A stretch of 35,768 nucleotides of DNA from a virus. This document shows, piece after piece, positions 1 through 7,349 of the stretch (position 1 is its first letter; every line of letters begins with the position of its first letter). The DNA is taken from the IMG/VR virus record IMGVR_UViG_3300023238_000023, positions 1 to 35,768 of that record, one strand, 5' to 3'. The position numbers were made by a program, and so were the translations under genes. The notes beneath the pieces were generated by a model that saw only the letters and a list, made by a program, of their open reading frames with translations, did not search any database and had not been told where the DNA came from.

Positions 1-3000
1 CAGGGACGTCCTGACTTGGCAAATCCTGCGGAGGATTCTGAATCTCGTAGCGTAGTCGACGCAGTTGACGAGGCCATGAAACCTGGACGTGAGCGTGAAA
101 CGGTCGAAATGTGGGACAAAGCGGCACAGGAGCGGCTAGACAAGGACCGGGTGGGCTACGTTAGGGAGTTGATCGATCGCGCCAACGATGGCCGTGGGTT
201 CGATGATCCGGTGCAGACTCGTGCGGCTCAGATGATCGTCAACGACTTGGTTCAGGACGCTGTATCGAGTGGCGATGCCCAGAAGATGAAGGACGCGCAG
301 GCGGTGGTGCTCGCGTATCGGGTGACTGGAACCGAACAGGGGCGAGCATTGGCTGCTCGTCGTGATCCCCACAAAACTCCCGAGGAACGGTTTTCGGAGT
401 TCATCGCGTCGTCGCTGTTTCTACCGAAGGCATCGGTTCGCAAAAACCTTTCTGACTCGTGGTCGGCGTCCGCCAAAGCGCGAGAGGTCGATCGTCTGCG
501 CAACAAGATTGCGGATCTGGAGGCTGCGAAGCTCGGGACCGTGGTTGGTGCACCGGGCACTCCTGGGCAGGATAAGACCTTGGCCAATATGCGGCTGAAG
601 TTGGGTGAAGCGATGCAACGTTCCAGCCAGCAGGAGATCGCTAAGAAGGCGGTTGATGGTCGCATGGCTAAGGTTGAGGCGGCGTTCCGTAAGATGGGTA
701 TCACGCTCGATCACATTTTCAATGGTGAGGCGTATTTGAAGCTGCGTGGAAACAAGTTGGTTGATTCGGCGATGAACAAGGCCGGCTACGATGCGAAAAA
801 GAAACGGGTTGTCGGCCTGATTCGACGGGGTTGGTCGGATTCCGATGTCGCCCGTCGCACGGATCAGAATGTATCTGCGGTGGTCAAGGTTCGCTCTGAG
901 ATTATTGCGGCTACTCGTGCAAGATTGGAAACGCTCGGCGACGCTGCTTTGGATCCGGACAAGCTCGATGCTGCGACGCTGGGTTCTGCTCGGGCTGACC
1001 TGAAATCTGGCACGTCTGGGGGGCTATCGGCAGCGGAGCGCCAGAAGAGAATCGATTTGATGCTCTCACGGATGGGGCTGATCGAGAACAAGGAGGCAGT
1101 GATTCGGACCGAAAAGGCGCAGGCAAAGCGTCGGCGCAGAAGCAATGCAAAGCCTAAACGCAAAGCGACACCGTTTCCGGCCAACGCAAAGCCGGGGAGC
1201 GTCGAGTTTCCTGCTGGTGCTGATGGGCAACGTCCCGACGACTTTGGAAACACGCAGCTCGGGCTCGGTGAGGATGCTGATATGGCTCCACCGGTGTTCG
1301 ATATTTCGGATCCGGCACAGGTGGCCCAGGTCGCGAGAACGATTCAGATAGCTGACAGCGGCGCGTTCGATATGCTGTTTGAGTTTTGGATCAATTCGAT
1401 TTTGTCCGGTCCTTTGACGCAGGGTGCAAATGTCGTCGGTAACTCGTTTAACACGGTTTGGGACATGGGGGTGAAGCGCATGGGCGAGGCGATTCTTAAC
1501 GCGGCAGTCAAGGATCCAACGGCGCCACAGCTCGGCGAGTTTAAGTGGATGCTCAAGGGGATGAATAAGTCGTTAGCCGGGGCATGGGCTGCTGCGGTGA
1601 ATACGTGGGCAACCGAGCAGAATATTTACACCAGTTCGATTCTGAATAGTCAGCTTGAGATTAACCCTGTTTTCGATAAGGCAGGCGGGATCAAGGCGGC
1701 GATTCCGGGCAAGACTGGTCGGGTTGTGCGTCTTCCTGGCCGGCTGTTGATGGCGACGGATGCGTTCTTTAAGGCGGCGATCGCTCGGACGCACGTGGCT
1801 GCGGAAGCATACCGCTTGGGTAAGTCATCAAAAAAGAAGGGGGCGGCATTGGTTTCGTTTATTGAGGCGGAGATTGATACGCCGGGGTCGGAGTCTTGGC
1901 GTAAGGCGCTGCTGCTTGCGAACGAGTTGACCTTTCAGGATGATCATGATGGGACGCGGATGGGTAAATGGATGACCTACCTGTCGAAGGCGCGGGAGTT
2001 GGAGGTTCCGGGTGGGATCAAGCCTTTGCGGTTTGTGATGCCGTTTATTCGGACGCCGTGGAACATCTTCCAGCAGGGTATCCGTCAGTCGCCGGTTGGC
2101 GCGGTGGCTTTCGCTGCTAGGATAGGCAGTGCTGGGCTTTACCGCATCAAGGATGGGCGACCAGTGGCGGTCAGCTACCCGACTCCTCTGCTGATCAAGC
2201 ACACGGTAGAGCAGGTGCTTGCTTGGTCGATGGCCGGTTTACTTTATGGGGCTGCAGCCGGAGACGACGACGATGAGGACAAGCAGTTTTTGATCACTGG
2301 GTCTTTGCCGAGCGATCGGATTTCCCAGCGCAATCTCGACCGACGAGTGGGTCTGGCACCTTACGCCATTCGATTTGGTGGCGCACAGGTCAGTTATTCG
2401 CGGATTGAGCCTTTAGCGACGATGCTGGGGCTTGGGGTGGATATGCTCTCTCGTTTGAAGTCAGGTGAGTCTGGGTTTGAGTCGTTTGGGGCGTTCATGT
2501 CTGCTTTGGGTGACTCGGTGGATTCCAAGACTTTTCTGCGGGGTTGGTCGGACCTTGCAGGCGCCATGTCAGGAGAGTCTCGGTTTACGAGCTTTGTTGC
2601 GTCCCAGTTATCGACGCTGATACCAAACCTTTTTCGTCAACCAGTTCGACAGCTTGATGGTGTCTATCGCGAGCGGGAGCATGGACTATTTGCCGAGGTG
2701 GTCCAGAATGTCTATGGGCCGGCCGGGTCTCCAAAAATCGACCCGTATGGCGAGGAGGTTGAACGTCGAGGAGGGTCGTTATGGCGCATGCTGGTGCCGA
2801 TCGAGGTGGGCAAAATCCCCGAGTTGAATCGAGTGGATCAGCTTTTGCTGAATTATCGGCAAACGGCGGACGATCCGCAGTCGTGGGCACCATCCAACCT
2901 GCAGAAATCTATCACGGTGAATGGGGAGCGTCGCACTTTGTCCGGCAAGGTGCTGGAGGAATATAGCCGACGCTCAGGGAAGATGGCGGCTCGTTTGCTG

Positions 3001-3141
3001 CAATCTGTCTCGCTTAATGTCAGCCGTCCTACCTCCCAGGATGTGGAGAAAATTCGTAGGGCATTTACCTTAGCTCGAGCCAATGTGCGCCGGGATATGT
3101 TTTTTGGAACTAGCGCGGATCGCTTTGCTGATCAAAATTGA
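1..3141 (+). CDS. Large phage virion-type protein, C-terminal part (5' end outside window)
   Basis: The frame is open from base 1; the first possible start in view is a TTG at 16, so the true start is probably upstream and at least 1041 residues are seen here. The N-terminal part is charged and helical. From about residue 440 there is a stretch with an opening 'LSGPLTQGANVVGNSF', then 'RLPGRLLMATDAFFKA' and 'LRFVMPFIRTPWNIF'. This order is familiar from the C-terminal region of very large phage proteins (polyvalent or PLxRFG-type proteins), which are thought to be packaged or ejected with DNA. The portal follows directly, as is common for such genes. An acidic patch (DDDDEDK) follows a hydrophobic segment near residue 750. 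Function is inferred from resemblance and position only. No enzymatic motif is visible in this part; any would lie upstream. Confidence 0.72.
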   Translation, partial: QGRPDLANPAEDSESRSVVDAVDEAMKPGRERETVEMWDKAAQERLDKDRVGYVRELIDRANDGRGFDDPVQTRAAQMIVNDLVQDAVSSGDAQKMKDAQAVVLAYRVTGTEQGRALAARRDPHKTPEERFSEFIASSLFLPKASVRKNLSDSWSASAKAREVDRLRNKIADLEAAKLGTVVGAPGTPGQDKTLANMRLKLGEAMQRSSQQEIAKKAVDGRMAKVEAAFRKMGITLDHIFNGEAYLKLRGNKLVDSAMNKAGYDAKKKRVVGLIRRGWSDSDVARRTDQNVSAVVKVRSEIIAATRARLETLGDAALDPDKLDAATLGSARADLKSGTSGGLSAAERQKRIDLMLSRMGLIENKEAVIRTEKAQAKRRRRSNAKPKRKATPFPANAKPGSVEFPAGADGQRPDDFGNTQLGLGEDADMAPPVFDISDPAQVAQVARTIQIADSGAFDMLFEFWINSILSGPLTQGANVVGNSFNTVWDMGVKRMGEAILNAAVKDPTAPQLGEFKWMLKGMNKSLAGAWAAAVNTWATEQNIYTSSILNSQLEINPVFDKAGGIKAAIPGKTGRVVRLPGRLLMATDAFFKAAIARTHVAAEAYRLGKSSKKKGAALVSFIEAEIDTPGSESWRKALLLANELTFQDDHDGTRMGKWMTYLSKARELEVPGGIKPLRFVMPFIRTPWNIFQQGIRQSPVGAVAFAARIGSAGLYRIKDGRPVAVSYPTPLLIKHTVEQVLAWSMAGLLYGAAAGDDDDEDKQFLITGSLPSDRISQRNLDRRVGLAPYAIRFGGAQVSYSRIEPLATMLGLGVDMLSRLKSGESGFESFGAFMSALGDSVDSKTFLRGWSDLAGAMSGESRFTSFVASQLSTLIPNLFRQPVRQLDGVYREREHGLFAEVVQNVYGPAGSPKIDPYGEEVERRGGSLWRMLVPIEVGKIPELNRVDQLLLNYRQTADDPQSWAPSNLQKSITVNGERRTLSGKVLEEYSRRSGKMAARLLQSVSLNVSRPTSQDVEKIRRAFTLARANVRRDMFFGTSADRFADQN

Positions 3142-3156
3142 TTGAAAATCAACGTT
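3138..3156 (+). promoter_or_regulatory. Dyad element TTGA-N7-TCAACGTT, copy 1
   Basis: It spans the end of the large virion-type gene and lies 19 bp ahead of the portal ATG. It matches 12134-12152 at 16 of 19 bases and 23417-23435 at 15 of 19. Its core TTGAT-TGAAA-ATCAA is an inverted repeat, as in a site for a dimeric regulator. Confidence 0.45.
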
Positions 3157-3175
3157 TAACGGGAGAGAACAAATC

Positions 3176-5383
3176 ATGGCAGAACACGGACAACTCGAAG
3201 TTTTACAGGATCGCATCAGCGGGGTGGAGGCTCCCCCGCATGTTGATAGCACAACTGGACAACTTACGCCACGCGTTGCTTTCCCGTCCGTGCTTCAGCT
3301 CACCTATGATCAGGAGCTTGCGCTGGTGGATCATGCGATGACCCGGCTCGACGATATGGAAAAGGCGATGGGCCGCACGGACGTCATTGAGGACGAGTGG
3401 TGGAAGGGGGAGGGCGTTTCCTCCAATTCAATAGAAGGCGCGGCCGAGAGCTGGATGGGTCGACGTTCACGTTTTGAGGCACTGTTTGAGAACCGGGTGG
3501 ACTGGCGACCGTATTCATTGCCGTCGCCGAATATCTTTGAGGAGTCGAACTTGGTTGTTCCGATCTCGCGCCGGATCTGCCGTCAGATGATTGCTCGAGC
3601 TCAGAACTATTTCTTTGCCACCGATCCTTGGTTTAATGCTACGCCGGAGGGGATGGAGGATGGGGAGTTGGCGGATCAGATCGATCGTTATGCCAAGTGG
3701 AAACTGAACCTGATAGGTTCAAAACGGGGCAAGGAGCGGATCGTCAAGCGTGCCATGCTACTCGGTGAGTGCGTGGTCAAAACCACTTATCAGACGCGTG
3801 ATCAAATCTATGAGACGATGGTCAAGGCTCTAGTGGGCGCGGAGGGTGAGGCTATCCTGGATGCTAACGGGGAGATGATCTTGGAGCGTGCGGACTGGAT
3901 CGACACGGAAACTCCGGGGCTCCGGGTGTTGGGTAGTGATGGGGTGACGCAAGAACCGGAGGCGCCGGTTTACACCGATCAGAAAATAACTAAGCGGCAT
4001 GTGATATTTGAGGGTCCAGAATCGCTCCCAATCTACTACAAGGATTTCTTGGCTCCCCTCGATGCTTTTGATCTCCAGCAGGCGGACTGCATCGCGCATT
4101 TGTATGACCGCAGAGTCATGGATCTGGTCGATACTTACGCAAAGCATGGGGTATTCCGCGGCACGGATACCCAACGTTTCGAGCAGATGAAGCGCACGGT
4201 AGACGCCATGCGGACGATGCTCGATAACAACTCAGAGCCGAAGAGTGGGTCTGCTCGTAATCGGGACGAGGAGGAGGAGGAGGACGATGCTGAATATTCC
4301 GGCGGCGGTCAGCCTATCGTGGAGATGGCCGAGGTGATGCTTTGGTATGATGCCAATGGGGACGGCATACTTGAGAACATCGTTCTGCTGCTTGATCGCA
4401 AGAACCGGCTCCCTGTGCATTATAATTACGTGGCGAATATGTCACCAGATGGCTTGCGGCCGGTGGCGGTGGTGCGAGTTAACGAGGTGGACGACCGTTG
4501 GTATGGGCAGGGCGTCATGGAGATGTTTGACTCTACCCAGACGATCGTGGATCTGCTGGTGAACCGGTGGAACCTGAGCCAATCGAAGGCAGGGCGAGTT
4601 GATTTCTGGGATCCTTCGAAGGTGCTAGAGGGGCGCGACGATCCGAACCTTTGCCTGAATTGGGGGCAGTCCTACACGACAGTGCCGGGAGTTGATGTGA
4701 CCAAAGTGTTACAGTCTGTTTACCTGAACGACGTAAAATTTGAGGCGCTCAAGGATATGCTCGAGTTTTTCATGCAGATGGGGATGAACGAGTCGGGCGT
4801 GACGAATGCGAATGATGGGGCAGCTCTGGGCATGGATACCGCGAAGTTGGCTACCGGGATCCGCAATATTGAGAAGGCCGGCGAGGAGTTGTTTGCGCCG
4901 TTCCTTTCGGACCTGGAGCCGGGTCTTACCGATGTGCTCAAGAGTGAGATTCTAGTGCTTCTGGCTAACCTGAACAAGCCAGAGGTATTCAGCTACTTTG
5001 AGGGGCGAGAGCAGATTACTGCGACGATCGACCCGGCTGACGTGAGCGATGTGAATATGAATGTGACCATGTTCATGACGCGCTACAAGGGAGAGCAGAA
5101 ATTTCAGCAGATGTCGCAGGTTGCTGAAATCATTGAACGGTTTTACATGCTGGATCCGTTGGTCCAGGTGCACGTGGCCGAATACTACCGCGGTATGATC
5201 AAGGCGCTCGACCAGAAGATCAATGTGGACGAGCTGATTGTGCCTTTGCCACCGTTGCCGCCCGAGCAGGCGATCAACAGTGGGAAGGGGCCGCAGCCTA
5301 AGAGGGAGATGGTGACTCGTCCGAAGCCTTCGGCGGCTCCGTCTCAGTTGGACTCATCTTATCAGCCTTCGGCAGGTGGTTAG
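3176..5383 (+). CDS. Portal protein
   Basis: 735 aa. Portal proteins form the dodecameric ring at the capsid vertex through which DNA is packaged and ejected. The N-terminal half carries the pattern 'EESNLVVPISRRICRQMIARAQNYFF', shortened here as EESNLVVP...RAQNYFF. The centre has the wing/stem-like region 'VVRVNEVDDRWYGQGV'. Near residues 530-560 is the glycine/asparagine-rich segment 'NESGVTNANDGAALG', followed by a long helix (KLATGIRNIEKAGEEL), which is typical of podovirus-like portals. An acidic tract (DEEEEEDDAE) at about residue 363 is an insertion. The start has GGGAGAG 7-13 bases upstream. The 3' end overlaps the convergent gene on the minus strand by 86 bp. Size and position before the scaffold/capsid genes agree with the assignment. 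Confidence 0.85.
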   Translation: MAEHGQLEVLQDRISGVEAPPHVDSTTGQLTPRVAFPSVLQLTYDQELALVDHAMTRLDDMEKAMGRTDVIEDEWWKGEGVSSNSIEGAAESWMGRRSRFEALFENRVDWRPYSLPSPNIFEESNLVVPISRRICRQMIARAQNYFFATDPWFNATPEGMEDGELADQIDRYAKWKLNLIGSKRGKERIVKRAMLLGECVVKTTYQTRDQIYETMVKALVGAEGEAILDANGEMILERADWIDTETPGLRVLGSDGVTQEPEAPVYTDQKITKRHVIFEGPESLPIYYKDFLAPLDAFDLQQADCIAHLYDRRVMDLVDTYAKHGVFRGTDTQRFEQMKRTVDAMRTMLDNNSEPKSGSARNRDEEEEEDDAEYSGGGQPIVEMAEVMLWYDANGDGILENIVLLLDRKNRLPVHYNYVANMSPDGLRPVAVVRVNEVDDRWYGQGVMEMFDSTQTIVDLLVNRWNLSQSKAGRVDFWDPSKVLEGRDDPNLCLNWGQSYTTVPGVDVTKVLQSVYLNDVKFEALKDMLEFFMQMGMNESGVTNANDGAALGMDTAKLATGIRNIEKAGEELFAPFLSDLEPGLTDVLKSEILVLLANLNKPEVFSYFEGREQITATIDPADVSDVNMNVTMFMTRYKGEQKFQQMSQVAEIIERFYMLDPLVQVHVAEYYRGMIKALDQKINVDELIVPLPPLPPEQAINSGKGPQPKREMVTRPKPSAAPSQLDSSYQPSAGG

Positions 5384-5663
5384 CTGATTCCATGCTTAGA
5401 ACGAGGTCTCGGCGGGCTCTTTCGAGCATAGATTTGGCGCGCTTGATGTCCTCGGGTTTGCCGTAGTTGAGGGCATCGATGGCGCCGTCGACGTAGGCCA
5501 TTGTGGAGGCAGTGCTGTCGCACAGCGTAAATGCCGCTTTGCTGATGTGCTCGGCTTCGTCGGTGAGTTGGGCGAGGGACTTGCGCTCGGGTTTGATTTT
5601 GAGCGATGCGATCACTCGGGCGTAGCATTGCTTGAGGGCGGTGTAGGCATGGCCTGGCACCAT
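5298..5663 (-). CDS. Small helical hypothetical protein, convergent with the portal
   Basis: I chose the ATG at 5663 because AGGAG lies six bases ahead of it, giving 121 aa. An in-frame ATG at 5732 would add 23 residues but has no ribosome binding site. The protein is predicted mostly helical, with a short hydrophobic-polar stretch (TLCDSTASTMAYVDGAIDAL) and a Pro/Ser/Glu-rich C-terminus. Its last 86 bp lie antisense to the 3' end of the portal gene. It is the last gene of the minus-strand block that includes the three tRNAs. No family recognised. Confidence 0.6.
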   Translation of the reverse strand: MVPGHAYTALKQCYARVIASLKIKPERKSLAQLTDEAEHISKAAFTLCDSTASTMAYVDGAIDALNYGKPEDIKRAKSMLERARRDLVLSMESANHLPKADKMSPTETEPPKASDESPSPS

Positions 5664-5763
5664 TGAGTCTCCTGGCGCTGGGTTGATGTTAACCGGCTGC
5701 GTTTTTTGGTCTTTTATGCTGCGATCTTTCATAATCTGTGGGGTTCTGGATTGTAGTGGAGAC

Positions 5764-5854
5764 TGGCGGAAGGAGGAGGAGTCGAACCCCACCCGATTAA
5801 ACGAGACCTGGGTTTCAAAGCCAGTCGCGGGCCTACCCCACTGCTTCACCTTCC
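5764..5854 (-). tRNA. tRNA-Ser (anticodon TGA), imperfect
   Basis: The minus strand reads GGAAGG...CCTTCC-G-CCA over 91 nt. The length, an encoded CCA, discriminator G73 and an extended variable arm all fit serine tRNA. The anticodon loop TTTGAAA gives TGA. The T loop is TTCGACT. Oddities: a T-T mismatch at position 7:66, a weak D stem, a C-C pair closing the anticodon loop and a T-C mismatch at the end of the T stem. It may be a degraded or phage-adapted tRNA. A selenocysteine tRNA was considered, but the anticodon is TGA, not TCA. Confidence 0.65.
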
Positions 5855-5859
5855 TAAAC

Positions 5860-5935
5860 TGGAGCACCCGGCAGGAATCGAACCCGCAACCTACGATATA
5901 CAAAAACGTCGCTCTACCATTTGAGCTACGAGTGC
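5860..5935 (-). tRNA. tRNA-Thr (anticodon TGT)
   Basis: 76 nt including encoded CCA. The acceptor stem GCACTCG pairs with CGGGTGC (one T-G pair). The D arm is GCTC...GAGC. The anticodon loop TTTGTAT gives TGT, reading ACA. The T arm is GCGGG-TTCGATT-CCTGC, with good pairing. There is one T-T mismatch in the anticodon stem. Discriminator is T. Five bases separate it from the Ser tRNA and six from the Met tRNA, so the three are probably one transcript. Confidence 0.85.
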
Positions 5936-5941
5936 ATAAAT

Positions 5942-6016
5942 TGGAAGCAGGGGACGGAATCGAACCGACGACTTCTGGTTTATGAGGCCAGTGATCTACC
6001 ACTGATCTACCCTGCA
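5942..6016 (-). tRNA. tRNA-Met (anticodon CAT), with initiator-like features
   Basis: 75 nt with encoded CCA. Canonical T8-A9 is kept if position 1 is the T at 6016, which makes 1:72 a T-T mismatch. D stem GATC/GATC gives an A11-T24 pair; D loop contains GG; anticodon loop CTCATAA gives CAT; T loop TTCGATT. The anticodon stem CTGGC/ACCAG lacks the three G-C pairs of true bacterial initiators. It is first in the tRNA cluster by transcription. Ile(CAT, lysidine-modified) is an alternative identity. Confidence 0.85.
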
Positions 6017-6063
6017 TCAAATAAGTTGACCTAAAATCGGGGTGTCCTAAGAGTCAACAAATA

Positions 6064-6327
6064 ATGGACGTTGATGAACTGAACGATCGGAAAGACAGAC
6101 GGTTGCGGGAAATCACGAAGCTGACGGAGTGCGATGCGTTTACGGGTTACTTCTCGGATCGGTTGCGCGAGCGGCAGAAGGAACTGGAGACGGCGGTGCT
6201 GGAGGACGATTCCCTGACTCCTGAGCAACGCGAAATTACGCGGCGCATGGCGACCGAATACCGGACCTACACGCGCAAGATTGTAAGCACTGACCGGGCA
6301 TTGGCGTTGCGGCCGGCTATGGGTTAG
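6064..6327 (+). CDS. Small charged helical protein, hypothetical
   Basis: 87 aa, rich in Arg, Glu and Asp, almost certainly all-helical, with a coiled-coil-like centre (RLRERQKELETAV). No good Shine-Dalgarno precedes the ATG. It is divergent from the tRNA cluster (48 bp gap) and its stop overlaps the stop of the minus-strand glycosyltransferase gene by four bases. It is the only + strand gene between the portal and the scaffold, so it may be a small head component displaced by the minus-strand block. No family recognised. Confidence 0.6.
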   Translation: MDVDELNDRKDRRLREITKLTECDAFTGYFSDRLRERQKELETAVLEDDSLTPEQREITRRMATEYRTYTRKIVSTDRALALRPAMG

Positions 6328-7349
6328 TTTTCAGGGATCCACGGGATGTGTCGCGTCCTCAAATGCCCGATGCATTCTCCTTCTAGTTCATGGTAGGCAT
6401 GGTTGAGCACGTATTCCTTTTCGCTGCCTCCCTTTTTCTTTTCCCATATGACGTGGTCGCACGGGCAATGGGTGATTACGTTTATCCGGCAGTTGGCGGG
6501 AAACCAGCGATTCCATACGATATACAGGTCTTCTGTTCCGGCGCCGGTGTATCCTTCAAAGTGGGCGAGGTCTAGCGCCTTGGTGTTCATTAGCGTGCAA
6601 CCAAACCCACACCAGTCGGAGGGAACTACGGCACCGAGTCCTATGCCGGGGTAGGCGTTTTCAAGCCAGCCACGTCGACGGTATCGCTCTCCGTTAAGTG
6701 TCCAGACGTTTCCCTTGGTCGGGTAGTTTTTGATTCGCTTTTCGATCCGCATCATTCGTTTGGATTCTTTCTGGGCTTCTTCGTATGTTTTGAATTGATT
6801 CGCGATCCTGCGTCGAGCCTCTGCAATGGCACGTTCCGCATACCAGGGGAGTTTTCGTTCATCGACGTCGAAGTCTTCCGCGATTTGATTTTGCGGAGTG
6901 CCCCGACCACCGAGATACATGCCGTTGTTGTAGGGGCAGGTGCTCACGGAGTAGTGACCATCGTCAAACTCCAGCATTTGCAACGAGCACTTGAGTGCAT
7001 TGGGTGGGGGTAACACGTCGGAGTCTAGGGACCAGCAGTGGGTTGCTCCCAGCTTCCGTGCCGCGGTAAATGCTTCTGTGCGCAGACGAGCTATTAGCAT
7101 TTGCGCGTTGGTCTTGTAGTTTTCGTGGTCGTCGGTAAGTCCAGGGATCGCGATTAAGTGTATGCGCCATCCCTCGGGCATTATGCTTCGATATGCCTCG
7201 GCTACGGCGGCGAGTTCGGGCGACTCGTCGCCGACTAGGACAACGTGCCCCCCCTCAAGATGCCTTACGTTAGCTGCAACTCGGCGTAGCTGGGGGATCA
7301 TAGCATAGGTGTATGCGCTCGTCGCGCAGATCGTGATGGCAAGATTCAT
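6324..7349 (-). CDS. Phage GT-A type glycosyltransferase
   Basis: 341 aa. The protein starts with a beta-strand pattern typical of nucleotide-sugar binding (NLAITICATSAYT) and a second strand 'HVVLVGDESPEL'. A DxD-type metal/nucleotide-sugar motif is present as D109-S-D111 in 'WSLDSDVLPP'. Later segments 'VVPSDWCGFGCTLMN' and 'GAGTEDLYIVWN' look like the acceptor-site and catalytic-acid region of GT2-like enzymes (ED motif). The acceptor is unknown. It is the last gene of the minus-strand tail operon, starting one base after the stop of the Ser/Thr-rich protein. Glycosylation of that neighbour, or of a host surface, is a reasonable inference. Confidence 0.78.
   Translation of the reverse strand: MNLAITICATSAYTYAMIPQLRRVAANVRHLEGGHVVLVGDESPELAAVAEAYRSIMPEGWRIHLIAIPGLTDDHENYKTNAQMLIARLRTEAFTAARKLGATHCWSLDSDVLPPPNALKCSLQMLEFDDGHYSVSTCPYNNGMYLGGRGTPQNQIAEDFDVDERKLPWYAERAIAEARRRIANQFKTYEEAQKESKRMMRIEKRIKNYPTKGNVWTLNGERYRRRGWLENAYPGIGLGAVVPSDWCGFGCTLMNTKALDLAHFEGYTGAGTEDLYIVWNRWFPANCRINVITHCPCDHVIWEKKKGGSEKEYVLNHAYHELEGECIGHLRTRHIPWIPEN

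Noticed and set aside
5732-6020. Extension of the 121-aa minus-strand gene upstream through the tRNA region
   Set aside because: The open frame continues only because it crosses three tRNA genes; AGGAG before the ATG at 5663 gives a better start.
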